A stretch of 64,000 bases of DNA, taken from Cheilinus undulatus (Eukaryota > Chordata > Actinopteri > Labriformes > Labridae). A model generated the notes under the pieces. That model was given only the letters and a program-made list of their open reading frames with translations. It did not search any database and was not told where the DNA came from. This document shows positions 22,183 through 34,009 of this stretch, piece after piece. The stretch is taken from NCBI RefSeq assembly GCF_018320785.1, contig NC_054877.1, positions 5,441,030 to 5,505,029 of the forward strand, given 5' to 3'. The translations under genes were made by a program, and so were the position numbers. The stretch's first letter is position 1. Every line of letters begins with the position of its first letter.

Positions 22183-22353
22183 TTAAAGAGCATGAAACAT
22201 CTGAAGCCTTCTGATAGAGTCTAAACTTTGAAATTTCTCATCAAGTCTCCTTTTCTCCAGCTTTCAAAGTCTTTTGGCAAAACAAGAAAGCTCCAGCAGG
22301 ACTTTTGATAACAACTTAATTAGACCATTGCATTTCAGGTTGTAGCCTGGACC

Positions 22354-22377
22354 CTGATGAAGGCCCCAAGCTGAAAC
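22354..22377 (+). ncRNA. Hammerhead-like core motif in a dispersed repeat
   Basis: CTGATGA is followed 12 nt later by GAAAC, the spacing of a hammerhead ribozyme core (CUGAUGA - stem II - GAAA). The stem II candidate (AGGCCCCAAGCT) is weak. Many vertebrate retroelement tails carry related CTGATGAAGGCC...GAAAC sequences. Catalytic activity is not implied. A second such motif is at 46458-46481 on the minus strand. Confidence 0.25.
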
Positions 22378-22448
22378 ACGCTGATCTATTAAAGTTGTTC
22401 TCTGGTTGTTGAAGGGACATTTTGAAGAGTTGGTAAAGCCAAAAATAC

Positions 22449-22568
22449 CTGAACATGACTGCTGCAGGAGGGAGCGCCACTGGAAGCTCCAAGCTTTCTC
22501 TCTGCCCGGCGTGCTGAGATCCTCCTGGTCCTGCAGTAGTTGTGGTCCTGGATGTGGGTCAACACAAT
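22449..22568 (-). CDS. Candidate 40-codon internal exon upstream of the unrecognised terminal exon
   Basis: The minus strand has a TCTTTGTTGCAG|ATT acceptor and a GTTCAG|GTATTT donor bounding exactly 120 nt that is open in phase 0. Spliced to 21622 it stays in frame. The peptide (IVLTHIQDHNYC, then RTRRISARRAERKLGAS) is basic and has no known domain. Support is only splice-site shape, phase and position. The opposite-strand frame over the same bases (22406-22711) is considered less likely. Confidence 0.35.
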
Positions 22569-24430
22569 CTGCAACAAAGACCCAAACACGGCTTCAGGAA
22601 TACAGCGACAACACACTGAATGATGACTTAATAATGATGTTCAGTGGAAGTTTAAGCATCTCATGGAAAATTATTATTTTCAGGAGCTTTAGTTGCCTGA
22701 TTGACCTCTGACCTCATTCTCAAAAGTAGCAAGCTCAACACAATATGAGCTGCTAGGCCCATGATTCCCAAAAGTTTTTCCTGAGGGTCCCCAGACTAGT
22801 ATTTCAGAAAAGCTGGACCCAGTTATCAAAAATCAAACATTAATTTTGATTGTTTGACAAAATCCCATCAGAACAGGCCTACATACACTTGTTTAGTTGG
22901 TTTGTTTTTGCCAAAGATCTATTATTACAGCAGTGTATTAGGGCCACTCTAAAAAATGACAATAATGCCAAAATTTGTGGGGAAAAAACATATATTTTCA
23001 AGTTTAAATTGTCAATTTAGAAGAGAAAAGATTTCTGTTTAAAAGACTTAAATATGTATGATGCAAAAATTCAGATTTTTGAGGTTATAAAGTTAAAAAT
23101 ATTTGATGTGTGGAGGAAAGACAGAAAAAGAAGCTGTCTTCAATGCTCAGGTGCTGCAGCTGAGAGTCAAATAATACTTTATACTGGGACTGAGAAAAAA
23201 GGAAGTACTTCTGACTTTAGTATCATCTCATTTTCATGATCATCTGGACTTGGAAGAGACATTTCTCTAAACTCTGCCTATCCAAAGCTACTGAGGCTGG
23301 AAAATTAATCTAAATTTACATGAAATCACAATGTTGAACATTGTGATTTTGATCAGTGCCTTTATAACAATCATGGCTGAGAGAGAGGCAGCAGACACAT
23401 GTGGCTCATTTAAATCTATAAACCATTTCATTCAAGTTCATCTTTTTTTTTTTTTTTTTTTACTTTTTAGAGTCAAGATAATGTAATATTGTAATATTTC
23501 TCTGCGTTGCAATAGTCATGGATCCCCGTGTCAACAGAAGCAGAGAGAGCTAAAGTGAGAAATACCAGGCAGACATGACAGCACATGCTCTCCTTTATCT
23601 AACAATAAATATATTTATTAATAGTTCTTCCTATGCTGTGACCAGAAATACTTAGAGATTTTTTCAGACACATTTCTGGAGATTAAACTTTTTCTAGACA
23701 AAGTTTTGGAAAGATGTTCACAAGGTGTTCATGTTCATTTTCACCTGAATATACTGGACAGATAGCAGAGTCAAATAGGTCTTGATTTCTAATGATTTAA
23801 GTAGAAGCATCTTTTTATGATTGTATTTTAGTGGATTCTTGAAGATTTTAATGTTTTATAAAAGAGGTCGTCTAGTTTGGACTCTTCAGGTTAATGATGG
23901 TCTGATCACTGCTGGCCTAAATCCCTGCTCAGAGTTTGAATATTTCTAATAAATATTGATGTAACAGATGTAATAACATCATTCTCAGTCAATCATTGAA
24001 GCTGATTGATTCTCTAACTGATAAATTGATCCGCTGAGGTCTCGTTTTCACAGCAGGCCTCACCGGAGATCATCTAAGAGTTCAAATCTTACATTTGCCA
24101 TGTCAGAAGTTGGCTGTTTCGAGCTCGTGAGATTCAGGATGTTTTTATTTCAGCTCAGAGTGGAGAAATCCTCAGATGAAGCGTGAAATATTCACAAATC
24201 GTCGACAGCGTCGTCTCAAAGTGTTTCTGGCGACAGTTTAGGATTTTGTTTTTGTTCAAATTGCGCTTTTATCTAATGACGCACTTAGAGGGAACCATGG
24301 CAACCATGGAACCATGCACGGCCATTTTAGGCTCACGTGCGTGTTTACAGTCAGCGCACGCACTGATCAATTTACATTACACAAGACAATCAAAGTACAC
24401 AACATTTACATGAATTATTATCATTACTGC
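22569..24430. other. No gene seen
   Basis: Around 22757-22820 a short stretch (ATTCCCAAAAGTTTTTCCTG) resembles a hAT-type end. A T run lies at 23442-23462. No coding signal was recognised. Confidence 0.4.

Positions 24431-24461
<31 letters not shown>
24431..24461. repeat. (ATT)n microsatellite
   Basis: About ten uninterrupted TAT/ATT triplets, followed by further imperfect ATT-rich sequence to about 24490. Confidence 0.95.
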
Positions 24462-26221
24462 TGCCTATTATTAGCTTTTTATTATTATTGTTTAGCTACA
24501 AAACAAAATGCATCATCAGTTTTCGGCGCACCTGATGGAGAGTCTACAGTCACTTTTCCCCCAACGATTCAGCAGAGGTGGAAAAGTCCCAGACTATAAC
24601 ACTCCAGTAAAAGTGCAGTTACTGTGGATGAAATGTTTACAAGCAGAAGTAAAGAACTAGTCTCTAAATGTTCTTCAGTAATAGAAAAAAGTAGATCATT
24701 CAAATTTAGCTGAGTAGCTACTTTTGGCTGCCCAAGGAGCTTGCACAGTAAAATCAGATTTTTCCTTGATGTGCAATAACAAGAAGAGAATCTGAATCTC
24801 TAAGCAGGTTCTTTATTATAAGGTGTGACTGAACTTTCCAAGTCAAATGCTGAAGTTGTTTTTGGATGAAATGTTGAGTTCATGTCTCTCTGTGTGCTAC
24901 TGACCGTCATGCGTAATCAGACCCAAACACTGGCCAGTTTGGTGTCTTTGACAGAAAACTTTACAATTCTTTTTTTTTCTCTAAATACTTGAGGCTTTTT
25001 CAAATATAATAAAGTACAATACTTAACTAACATTAAAGCGCAAGACTAGAGGTAATCTAATCCGCTACGTTCAAACTCTGTAATTCGGACTCATAAAATA
25101 ATAACACTTTGTAGTCTTTGCTGTATGTAAACCCAAATTTTATACCTTCAAATGGATCAAATTCAGGAATTTTTAAGTTAAACTGATCGATATGTGCCTC
25201 TGAAAACTGATCGTTGTGCCATGCGCATTTTACGCACTTGGCACAGTCCCTCTATCTCCTGACGCACAAGCAGGGTCAGTCAGAAACAACCAGCACTGGC
25301 CGTCAGTGTTATCCATCAACCAGATGTGCAGTTCTGCACATTATTCAGGTACAATAACGCATTTGCTGCAAATTTAACCTAACCCCAGAGGAAGGGCTCA
25401 TATTTTAATCGGCAGGATAACTCCGATTTTACTCGATCCTGTATTTTTTACTCTCTTATTAAATAGAAACAAATGAACAAACTAATGGGGAGTACAGGCA
25501 AAGAAACTGACAGTGGTTTACCACATCATCATAATTTCGCACTGAGCTGACTTCTCCTGAGAGTAAGACGTTGATGTTGAATCAGGAATGATTATTTTCA
25601 GGTGTGTCAATCCGTCTGTTTGTGTTGATTTTGTGACACAAAGATTTTGGCACCATCAGAGCTTGATATTTACACTCGCCGACTTGCCAAATGCGGATGA
25701 ATGCGAGTACCAGCCCTGCTCCAGCTTGTCACTGGAGTCGGTGGGATTGATTATAGGCACCATCAGTGTGTGTAACTGTAACTGCGCATTCCTATCAGCG
25801 CCAGTGTTTATCATTCAGATGTTTGTTGCAGTAAGGCTGATCTGCGCACAGTGGACAAGGGTCACATTTCTCCTAAAATGACTGCAGGGGCTGAGTCTCT
25901 CTGAGCGTCTTTACGCAGCAGCAACGGCGTTAAAGACACACATGTGACACTCACGCAAACACACACACTAAAACTGACTTGTCTGTAGTCAGGACAAACG
26001 TTTCTGAAAAGCGGAGGATAAACAGACGTGGACTTTCTCCTCCTGCTTTAAAGCTCCTCTCTGTCCATGGAGGATCAGCGCTGTTTGTGTGCGCGCGTCT
26101 CTCTGTGTAGCTCGCGTGAGCCAGGAGTGTGCTCTCTGTTAAAATGTGATTTGATTAATACTCCCTTCATTTTGTTTGTTTATGGAGTGGCTTTGAAAAC
26201 CATTAACCACAGTGAGCCAGT
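24462..26221. other. Unrecognised, relatively CpG-containing stretch
   Basis: No repeat family or protein resemblance was found. The segment 25870-26120 is somewhat richer in CG and GCGC motifs and could be regulatory. The plus-strand frame at 25588-25881 has no domain. Confidence 0.3.
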
Positions 26222-27105
26222 GTTGGAATCATCTTACTGGGGTCAAACATTAAAGCAGAGAGGATCTGATGTTGTCATGATCCCTGTCTGTTAAGTCTAT
26301 TTTTGTTCACTTTTATTTTTGCACATTCATGTCTGTTTTATGTTTTGCATGTTCTAATTTTCCTTTTCTGTTTTAGATGGATTCCGCTCCGCTCACCTCG
26401 CCCCGCCTTTCCTCACTGACTCCCGATCCCTCATGTGTCACTCACCTCGTCTCCTCCTACTGCTGCTCTCCGTCCTGCATGCTGCTCCTCACACCTGTCC
26501 TGCATCACTGATTAGTCATAGTATAATACTCACCTGCACACTCACCTCCTTGTCAGTCCGTTGTTCTCCATAGTTCACGTTCCGGCTCTTTAGTTTGCTC
26601 TCGTCTTGTCTACTGTTAACGACTCTGCCAGTTTTCCCGCCTCTGCTCTTGCCTGATCCCTGCCTGTACCTTTGCTTGTGAGTTTTTGGATCTCTGGTTT
26701 TTGACTCGGACTGAATTAAAGATTCTGATTTTTGCTTCTCGTCAACTGGTCTCCTGAGTGGTGCATTTGGGTCCTGCCTTATTCTGTGTTCTAGTCCATG
26801 GTTCATGACAGATGTTTCTTATAGTGGGGAGGAAAGGCCACACTGGCGTTGCAGCACACCACAGCCTAAATGCCTGAACAAACGCAGGAATGAGAGAGCA
26901 TCTGCTCCCTTTGACTGGATATCACACTGACTCCTTTACTGCCAGCCTTAGAAGAGAAGCATGAAAATTAAGAGTGATGCTCTTTTAAACACAAAGTCCT
27001 CAATTAAACTGGGGAAAGACTGGAATGCAGTGATTGATTCTTGGTTTTGGTTTTGAATGCATAAAAGTAAATTTGTTGTATCCTTGGACATTTACTCAAG
27101 CTTTT
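26222..27105 (-). pseudogene. ACOT exon-3/intron-2 fragment (copy C), split by a solo LTR
   Basis: Positions 26222-26272 and 26811-27105 are homologous, across an insertion, to 1555-1930 of ACOT copy A. This covers the 5' part of exon 3 plus the adjoining intron 2, in the same orientation. It keeps recognisable exon blocks (GGTCAAACATTAA, ATCTGCTCCCTTTGA, ACTCCTTTACTGCC) but has several deletions. The codons around the catalytic Ser are destroyed, and exons 1-2 and the rest of exon 3 are absent. Because intron sequence is retained it is a duplicated, not processed, copy. It sits between copies A and B in the same array. Confidence 0.85.
26273..26810. mobile_element. Solo LTR (538 bp) with 5-bp target duplication GATGT
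   Basis: It starts TGTCATGATCC and ends GGTTCATGACA, the TG...CA plan with short inverted ends, and GATGT lies on both sides (26268-26272, 26811-26815). Removing it restores the exon sequence seen in copy A. A polyadenylation-like ATTAAAG is near 26718. No internal coding region is present, so it is best read as a solo LTR of a Ty3/gypsy-type retrotransposon. The open frame at 26516-26806 is incidental. Confidence 0.85.
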
Positions 27106-28435
27106 AGGTAACATAGGTATTGTTACATGTATTGTTATGAGTTTGTCCACTTGGTTAAGGCATCCTTGTAAATACTTTACATAACATGTTTAATAATCAA
27201 ATATGATACAGCCAGTTTTATTTTCTCGTTCTGAGTCATGTTAGACTAACCATCTATTTTAAAATTCAGTCTTTAAAAAAATATAATTATTATGGCTGGA
27301 TTCATATAAAAACAAACTTGAAGCATGCCTGTGGGTTTTTTTTCTAGTGGTCAGTGACCTCTCATGGTCTTTGAATTCTGGTCCTTTTAGTGTTAATCAA
27401 TGCGCTTATATCTTGTGTAATCAGTGACTGATAAATGTTTGTGAAAGTTCATAGCATTATTGACTTTTGAAGGCTTCCCTGTAAAGATAAGAGAAGTATG
27501 AAAAGCTCTTTGATGGGTTAAATTTGCCCCTCTTCTGCACTCTGAATATAATTTTTGATTGTCATTAGTCGTATAAAGATAAACTGACCTGATGTTGCCC
27601 AGTTACAGGTGTTTTCACCCTTTCTTCATAATGAATAAATAAAGTGAATGTGATCTCTTCTAGTTTAGGGTGAATCCCTGTGAAACATGTAGAAGAAATA
27701 AGATTTCATACAGGCTGGGTCAGTAGGTGGAAGCATATTTCTTTTGCATTAAGCAGGTATAACCAGTGAAGACCCTCAGACCCTACATTTGCCATCACTG
27801 TAACTCAGATAATGAATGCATGTAGCCTAGTTGAGTAGGCTATTATTGTTGGGCCTATTTGTTTTGTGCTTTATGAGGCTATAGGCTGATAGGCTGGCCT
27901 AAAGATGTTCCTGTACATGGTCCTTACTCATTTTGTGTTAAGATGCATTAAATTATGTTATTTGTCAACTTGTCAATACAATTAAAGTTTCAAATTTAGT
28001 TCTTGTTGTTCATTGTGACAAACAACCCCATAGTGTGTGACAACCATCCCCATCATGGGATTGGTTGTCACAATGTGTCAGAGTGTCTGTGATAGTTAAT
28101 TTCCTTGTTGTTACAACAAGTTGGAAAATGAGAGGGAAACACAAACCAACACCTTAAGGCTTAATTTAATAAAAGAATGACTATTGAAAGAAGTTTTGAT
28201 GATGAGCAACCCACACTAGAGTAAAAACTGTGACAACCAACCTCATTCTCCCCACCTAGACACAATATAAGTAGAACCCTAATTGACTGGCTGGCTGTGT
28301 GTCAACGTTGCTGCCATTGTCAGAGGCTGGTCTGCTATGTAAGGTGCCTTACATGGGAATAGATTGGAACGCAGGTCAGTTGTCAAGGAATATGTGAGTT
28401 TTTTTGGAATAAAAACACTAATGATCACATTCCAA
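27106..28435. other. No gene seen; contains a strong palindrome
   Basis: Apart from the hairpin at 28036-28072 and scattered TGACAACCA motifs nothing was recognised. Confidence 0.4.
28036..28072. repeat. Near-perfect hairpin palindrome
   Basis: Arms TGTGACAACCA and TGGTTGTCACA are exact reverse complements (11 bp). An inner ATCCC/GGGAT pair extends the stem, and the loop is CATCAT. Related TGACAACCAA occurs again near 28230. It could be a fragment of a palindromic repeat or a protein-binding site. Confidence 0.7.
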
Positions 28436-28439
28436 AAAG

Positions 28440-28960
28440 TTCTAGCAGTTGTAATCAATCTTTGAATGTACTAAATCCCAAATTTGTTCTAAAGATTCAA
28501 ACTTGGACTTTGACTTGGCCAGTCCATCAGCTCCAGTACTCCAGATTCCTTCTTCTTGGTCCGGTAGTATCTGCTGTTATAGCCGTTTCCACAAATAGAA
28601 CCCCATACCATAATGGAATCTCCATCTGGCATCAAAACGTTCTCCGGCTTTTCTGTGGACATAAACACGGCAATTCTGACCAAGGAGTTCAAACTTTGAC
28701 TCGTCTGTCCAGAGTACCTTCTTAGCAGCTATTCTTCCCTTTAAGCTTTGCTGTGTCAGTCGTCTGCTTATGGCCATTCTGGAGGCGTTCTCAGACTGAT
28801 CTAGAAGCAGTCATTTGCCTGAAGATCAGCTGTGGTCTTCCTCCTGTCTCTACTGTAGTACTTAAAAACTTGAGGTGTCTGACATCTGCTTTAGCAAACT
28901 TCCATTTCCTGCCTCTTCCTTGGCTCATTCTGCCCAGTCTGGGCAAGTGATTCCAAAGCA
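28440..28960 (-). pseudogene. Tc1/mariner transposase relic with internal deletion
   Basis: Minus-strand codons show the Tc1 core KKVLWTDESKFELLGQN with the first catalytic Asp, then VYVHRKAGER. A decayed GGGSIMVWGS-like region follows, and then ELMDWPSQSPSLNL, which should be the third catalytic block. The second Asp block (QQDNDPKHT in the family) is deleted. The N-terminal helix-turn-helix part is traceable but has stops. It cannot be active. Confidence 0.8.
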
Positions 28961-29805
28961 TACTTTACTACACTGTGGTTGCCATCTTTGGTACAAGATT
29001 TTAGGGGTTCAGTTCCTGGTTAGGGCTTGAATAGTTCTCGGTGTTTGCATTTGGGCAAGGCTCAAACAACATGAACACCTCTCTGTTGCTCAGATGTACA
29101 TAGAAATGGACAAAAGTGTCTCCTAAATGACTTATAATATTGCACTGGAATGTGCCACTGCTGCACTTTGCCTCCTCTCTCTGACCTAATTTAAAGCCAC
29201 AACCTTGTTCTTTCATTCATCATAAAGCAGTCACAAATTAAACACACCTAACCACAGCTATTCAAGGCATTATACGACAAATGTGCTGAAGGGCTGAAGA
29301 CAAACTGAGTACACTTGCTGTACGTTGCTGTTATTCCAGACATCAACCTATATTTTACCTCCATTCTGTTCTTAATTACATCAGCATGAGTGGGTGATAT
29401 TCACTTAGTTACCAGCTGCATGTAGTGCTAGAGCAAAATTTGCTGATGACTGGACTCAGACTGAGCTGTTGTCTGTGCCACACCAACAGTGGCATCACTT
29501 ATACTTCCTGAGTGCACTCCAACAACATTTGCATTAAACTATTGATGACAGTGCTGCCAAAAAAAATCGATGTCTTGGCAGAAATTTTACCAGTGATGGT
29601 AGTAAAACCAGTTTACTTCCCACCCCACCAGGCCATACTGACTGTGGCTCAGTAGGTAGAGTCAGTTGCTTCATAATCAGAAGACCATCTTTTCTAGAAT
29701 GAGGAAAAAAAATCAGTTAAAACCATTATGAAGAAATTTGTGAGATCTCAGTCCTGGAAGTGTAATTAATTTTACAGATTGGTCTTCAGTAAGTATTTGA
29801 TCTGA
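28961..29805. other. Mostly unrecognised; tRNA-like SINE head at 29641-29690
   Basis: GTGGCTCAGTAGGTAGAG followed by a TCATAATCAGAAGACC block resembles the box-A half of a tRNA-derived teleost SINE. The box-B half is missing. The rest shows nothing recognisable. Confidence 0.35.
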
Positions 29806-30245
29806 AGGTTCATCTTAGGTAATGCTGACTTAGTTGAACTGGCCTGCTAAAATCATTGATTAGCAAAGCAAACTACAGTAAATGCCAAAATAAGCAAAAA
29901 CATGTGGAATCAAGCCATTAGCAGTAACTGTAACTGTGTTAAAACACAGCCAGAGTGACGTTAATATTTGGCCATAATATTAGCAAATAAATGTTACCGT
30001 AATGCTGCAGCAATACCTCTGTAGATGTTAATAGCAGCTGTGTCCATGATAACAGTTTTTCATTCTGTAATGATATTGTAATGACATTGCTGCATCCTCT
30101 CATGTAGTGTGTTTGTTGTCAAAGTGATATTTTTGCCAAGATGGGGCATGGCCATGGGGCCAAGGTTAAAGCATGGAGATGCCTCAATGTTTGCATGGAC
30201 TGTTTGTTTAAATACTCATGTAATGGTCTCCACTGTCTTTGATTA
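29806..30245 (+). repeat. Dispersed repeat related to 36960-37390 and 37660-37925
   Basis: Shared blocks include ATTAGCAAAGCAAACT, AATATTTGGCCATAA, the ATGACATTGCTGCATCCT-type segment and CTCATGTAATGGTCT. It is non-coding, and the borders are not sharp enough to name a family. Confidence 0.6.
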
Positions 30246-30479
30246 CAAAAGAGATCATGTATAATTCAGTTTTAATGGTACAAGCCACATATAAACTCAG
30301 GTTCATTTGGATTGAAATGAATTCTGTCTGAAGCATAACTTCTACAATGATATTCCACAACAAACTCTGCCCTGGTGCCCTGACATTTGTTAAAAAAAAA
30401 CAAAACAGAAGTGCACCTGGATGCCCCTATGGCAAATAGTGCCCCGTAGGGTTGCACTCTGAGTAACAAAATTTAATGA

Positions 30480-31105
30480 AAGAGCCCTCAATAATGCCCT
30501 CTAAGTGACAAAACTTGAAAACATGTCCTCTTTGATGCCCTCTAAGTGAAAAAATTTGACAAAAATGCCCGCTATGATGCCCCCTAAGTCACAAAATGTG
30601 ACAGAAATGCCATCTATGATGCCCCCTAAGGGACAGAATGTGACAAAAATGCCCTCTATGATGCCCTCTAAGAGACAAAATTTGACAAAAATGCCCTCTA
30701 TGATGCCCTCTAAGAGACAAAATTTGACAAAATTGCCCTCTATGATGCCCTCTAAGAGACAAAATTTGACAAAATTGCCCTCTATGATGCCCTCTAAGTG
30801 ACAAAATTTGACAAAAATGCCCTCTATGATGCCCTCTAAGTGACAAAATTTGACAAAAATGCCCGCTATGATGCCCTCTAAGTGACAAAATTTGACAAAA
30901 ATGCCCGCTATGATGCCCTCTAAGTGACAAAATTTGACAAAAATGCCCGCTATGATGCCCCCTAAGTGACAAAATATGACAGAAATGCCCTCTATGATGC
31001 CCTCTAAGTGGCAAAATTTGACAAAAATTTGCTTTGTGATGGCCTCTAAATGACAAAATTTGACAAAAATGCCCGCTATGATGCCCTCTAAGTGACAAAA
31101 ATCCT
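30480..31105. repeat. Minisatellite of 42-bp unit, about 13 clear copies
   Basis: The unit is two ATGCCCTCTA(T/A)G 12-mers plus TGACAAAATTTGACAAAA, 42 bp or 14 codons in all. Because it is a multiple of 3, it stays open as MPSMMPSKRQNLTK-like repeats on plus and as a His/Cys/Gly-rich 14-residue cycle on minus (30589-31167). Neither translation shows features of a real gene. The first two units and the last two or three are degenerate. Confidence 0.95.
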
Positions 31106-31871
31106 TGGTGTCTTCCTAGATGATAACATTTAAATTTAAGGTGCCCAGCAGACACACTGTGGATCAACTGTACTCTTCTGTAAGAACATATAGTCTAGTT
31201 TCCTCACCAGTATGCTCGGTGCTTTCTCCTCTAAAGAACAATTCAGACTGAAATCTCTTGTTGCAAATAAAATTAATGTTACAAAGACCGCTATACATCC
31301 CAACTTCAAAAATACCAAAATATCCCTTTAATACTAAAGATGTGCTGATTGTAAAAATCAGAGCTGGTACAAAAGCATTCTTTATCAATTCCTTTGGTGT
31401 AACATTTTCTTCCATGTTTGACCATGAAAAGTGATCAGTTTGTCCACTTCTTCACAGTGTAATAATTCTTTTATTTGATTCACACATTTATAGCACACTG
31501 AAAGAAGGCTTGTGACTCTTATTTCATCAGCTGAAAACCACTTTTCTATCAAATCTAAGTCATTTCACCTAGTAAATCACATTCACACCCCCGCTCCTGG
31601 TCCTACTGATCTGTGTGTAACAACAGCTTCATTATGACCCTTTATGTGATGTCACACAGCACTCAGGGTGTTTAGTAGTTTTAAGCAGCTACTTAATTTC
31701 CATGTCCCATTACAGTAAAAATGTATTTACTTTTTCAGACACAACTGTTACTGTGAACTAGACTGGCATGTAAACACTGCTGTGTGTTTGCCTTTGTATT
31801 CAGCACCAAACTGTGACAGTTTAGAAGAACACAAAAAACATTACACCTCTGCAATCATCAGATACCAGTTA
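31106..31871. other. Unrecognised; possible short LINE trace at 31095-31130
   Basis: Plus-strand codons near 31095 read ILGVFLDDN, which resembles a block seen after the reverse-transcriptase core of some non-LTR elements. Nothing further supports it. Confidence 0.25.
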
Positions 31872-32106
31872 ACCTTCATACCTGTGGAATGTGTTTCTTG
31901 AGCATTCTACAACTTTCCCAGTCTTTTCTTGCTGCTGTCCCAATTATTTCAGAACATTTTGCAGGCATCACATTCAAAATATGGATATGTATTATAAAAG
32001 TGAAGTTTATGAGTTTGGACATTAAATATCTTATGTTTGTGTTGGATTGAATACAGGTAGAAAAGGATGACACAGTGTCCCAGCATTTTTGGAATTGAGA
32101 TATGTA
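31872..32106. mobile_element. Tc1/mariner terminal relic 3' of ACOT copy B
   Basis: The region ends in GTGTCCCAGCATTTTTGGAATT, close to the terminal repeat of the element at 40270-40975. The last 30 bp or so are shared with 836-866 downstream of copy A, so the insertion is older than the A/B duplication. Confidence 0.6.
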
Positions 32107-33284
32107 TGCTCACTCGCACGAATTCACATTTTATTAGCTGTGATTAATGTGCAATGGCTCTACCCGCCACTGACCAGTCAAACTTTTCTGATTGTTGTAG
32201 AAAATGCCTGTTTCTCATTGATTCTAACTGCGGTGTCCCTCAGGGCTTCGTACTCAGTCCTCTTTAGGTTTCAGTCTGATCACCAGTAAACAATAATTTA
32301 CATCCATGATATCAGGGTCTGTTCCTGTAAATTTCTCATCATTCTTCTCTATAATTTGGCTTCAGTCATTGGCGGATCACATCTTAGGTGAGTCCTGAAG
32401 AACTCCTGGATCTTCTTCCACAGGTGGACTTCAGCTGCTGCATGGGACCTGGGCTCACCCCCCCACACGACTGGCATGCCCACAAAGCCATGAAAGCCTG
32501 CTGGGCAGAAGGGCCCATAAGGTGGCTCCAGGTAATGCCCCGCTCTGGGGTAACACACACATTCAAAGTTATCCTTCCCATGATGCTTCAGTCTCTCCAC
32601 CATCATGTCCGTGTACGCCTTACTGTCCCAGTTCAGGTCGTCCTCTGAAACGACAAAGAGGAAACGTCCCTCTGCCTTTTCAATGGGCACCAGGCTGTCC
32701 TTGTTCTCTTCTGCCTGGGGATCATCAACAACAAACTTAGCATTGTAAGCTCCAGAATCAGTGAGAATTACCCTCCTAGAGTCAAACATTAGCGGTGGGA
32801 GAATCCGACGTTAATTATAGTAGAGCGGGACGGCCACATTGGCGTTGCAGCCATTGATCCACACTACAGCCTCGATGCCTGGAACAAACGCAGCAAGTGA
32901 GAGGGCAACATCTGCTCCCTTTGATCGTGCTAGGACACCGACTCCTTTACTGCCCACCTGGGAGGAGAAACATTCATTTTAAGAGTGATGTACCTGCACA
33001 CACAAAGTGTAAATGCACATTCAAGAATAGTCATGTGCAGACAAGGCTGCCCATAAGAGGGGATAAAGGGGAGAGCTTTCTAGGGCTGAGTCAGACTGGG
33101 AGACATCAATATCATGGTCCATTGTAAAGTTAAGCTGTGATATCTTTTTTTTTTAACCTGATTAATAACCACTCTTGTCTAAGAAACAAATATATTTTTA
33201 TTCATTTGTACCATAGTGTATAGTCTTCTTAAAAATGTATGCCCTTAAAAAAAAAACCAGAATTAAAATGATTTAAAATGGCTT

Positions 33285-33800
33285 AAATTGTGAAATGGAG
33301 TTGGAAAAGTAGCAGAAGTGGCAAAAATTTGATAAAAGTGGCAGAAAATAAACAATAGTAAAATTGTGTTAAAGTACTGAAAATGGGCATAAAAAGTGGG
33401 CAAAGGGGATTAAAATGTAACAGTAATGGGTTAAAAGTGGCAAAAATTGGTGCAAAATGTGGTGAAATGGGATTCAAAAGTGGGAAAAAAATGCTTGAAC
33501 TGGCAAAAATGGGTTTACTGGGGCAGATAAATAGGTAGATATTGGCAAAAAATGGGTCAACAATGGCAACAGAAAGTGGAAAATGGCAAGAATTTGTTTA
33601 GAAGTGGCAAAAACAGGCAGAAAAAAGTTGTGGAAAGGGTTTTAATTTACAAAAACTGGTTTAAGGCTGGCAAAAATGTATTAAAATTGGCAAAAATAGG
33701 TGGAGAAAACAGGTTGAAATTTGGCAAAGTTGGTCCAAAAAGTGGGTCAAGAGTCAAAAAGTGGTCCAAACTGTGAGAAAAAATTGATGAAAAAGAGGTA
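33285..33800 (+). repeat. Degenerate tandem repeat, GTGGCAAAAATGGGTTAAAA-like
   Basis: Irregular copies of GTGGCAAAAAT, GGGTTAAAA and related short words recur over about 500 bp in intron 2 of ACOT copy B. The same words appear reverse-complemented at 60010-60210. The open frames here are by-products. Confidence 0.7.
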
Positions 33801-34009
33801 AATAATAGTACCAAAGTTGGGTTGAAATGTTTTTAAAAAGTAAAAACAAAAATACTTTCAACATTAGACCCCAATCATAGTTTGAAATACTTTTCAGCTA
33901 AAGACTGACAGAACTGTTATTCAGAATGGTTGCCCCAAAGCTACTGATCCAACAAACATGCACTGATACGATCAATAAGTCACAGTCGGGAAGGGCCCAT
34001 TCCCCTTGT

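Noticed and set aside
22406..22711. Plus-strand 101-codon frame
   Set aside because: It overlaps the better-supported minus-strand exon candidate, and its Cys/Ser-rich translation matches nothing.
25588..25881. 97-codon frame in the CpG-containing stretch as a gene
   Set aside because: No domain, no splice sites of note, and no similarity recognised.
26516..26806. Basic 96-codon frame as a gene
   Set aside because: It lies wholly inside the solo LTR.
29641..29690. Functional tRNA gene
   Set aside because: Only a box-A-like half is present; no box B and no cloverleaf can be completed.
30589..31167. 192-codon His/Cys-rich frame suggesting a zinc-binding protein
   Set aside because: It is the antisense reading of the 42-bp minisatellite; no start context or splice support.
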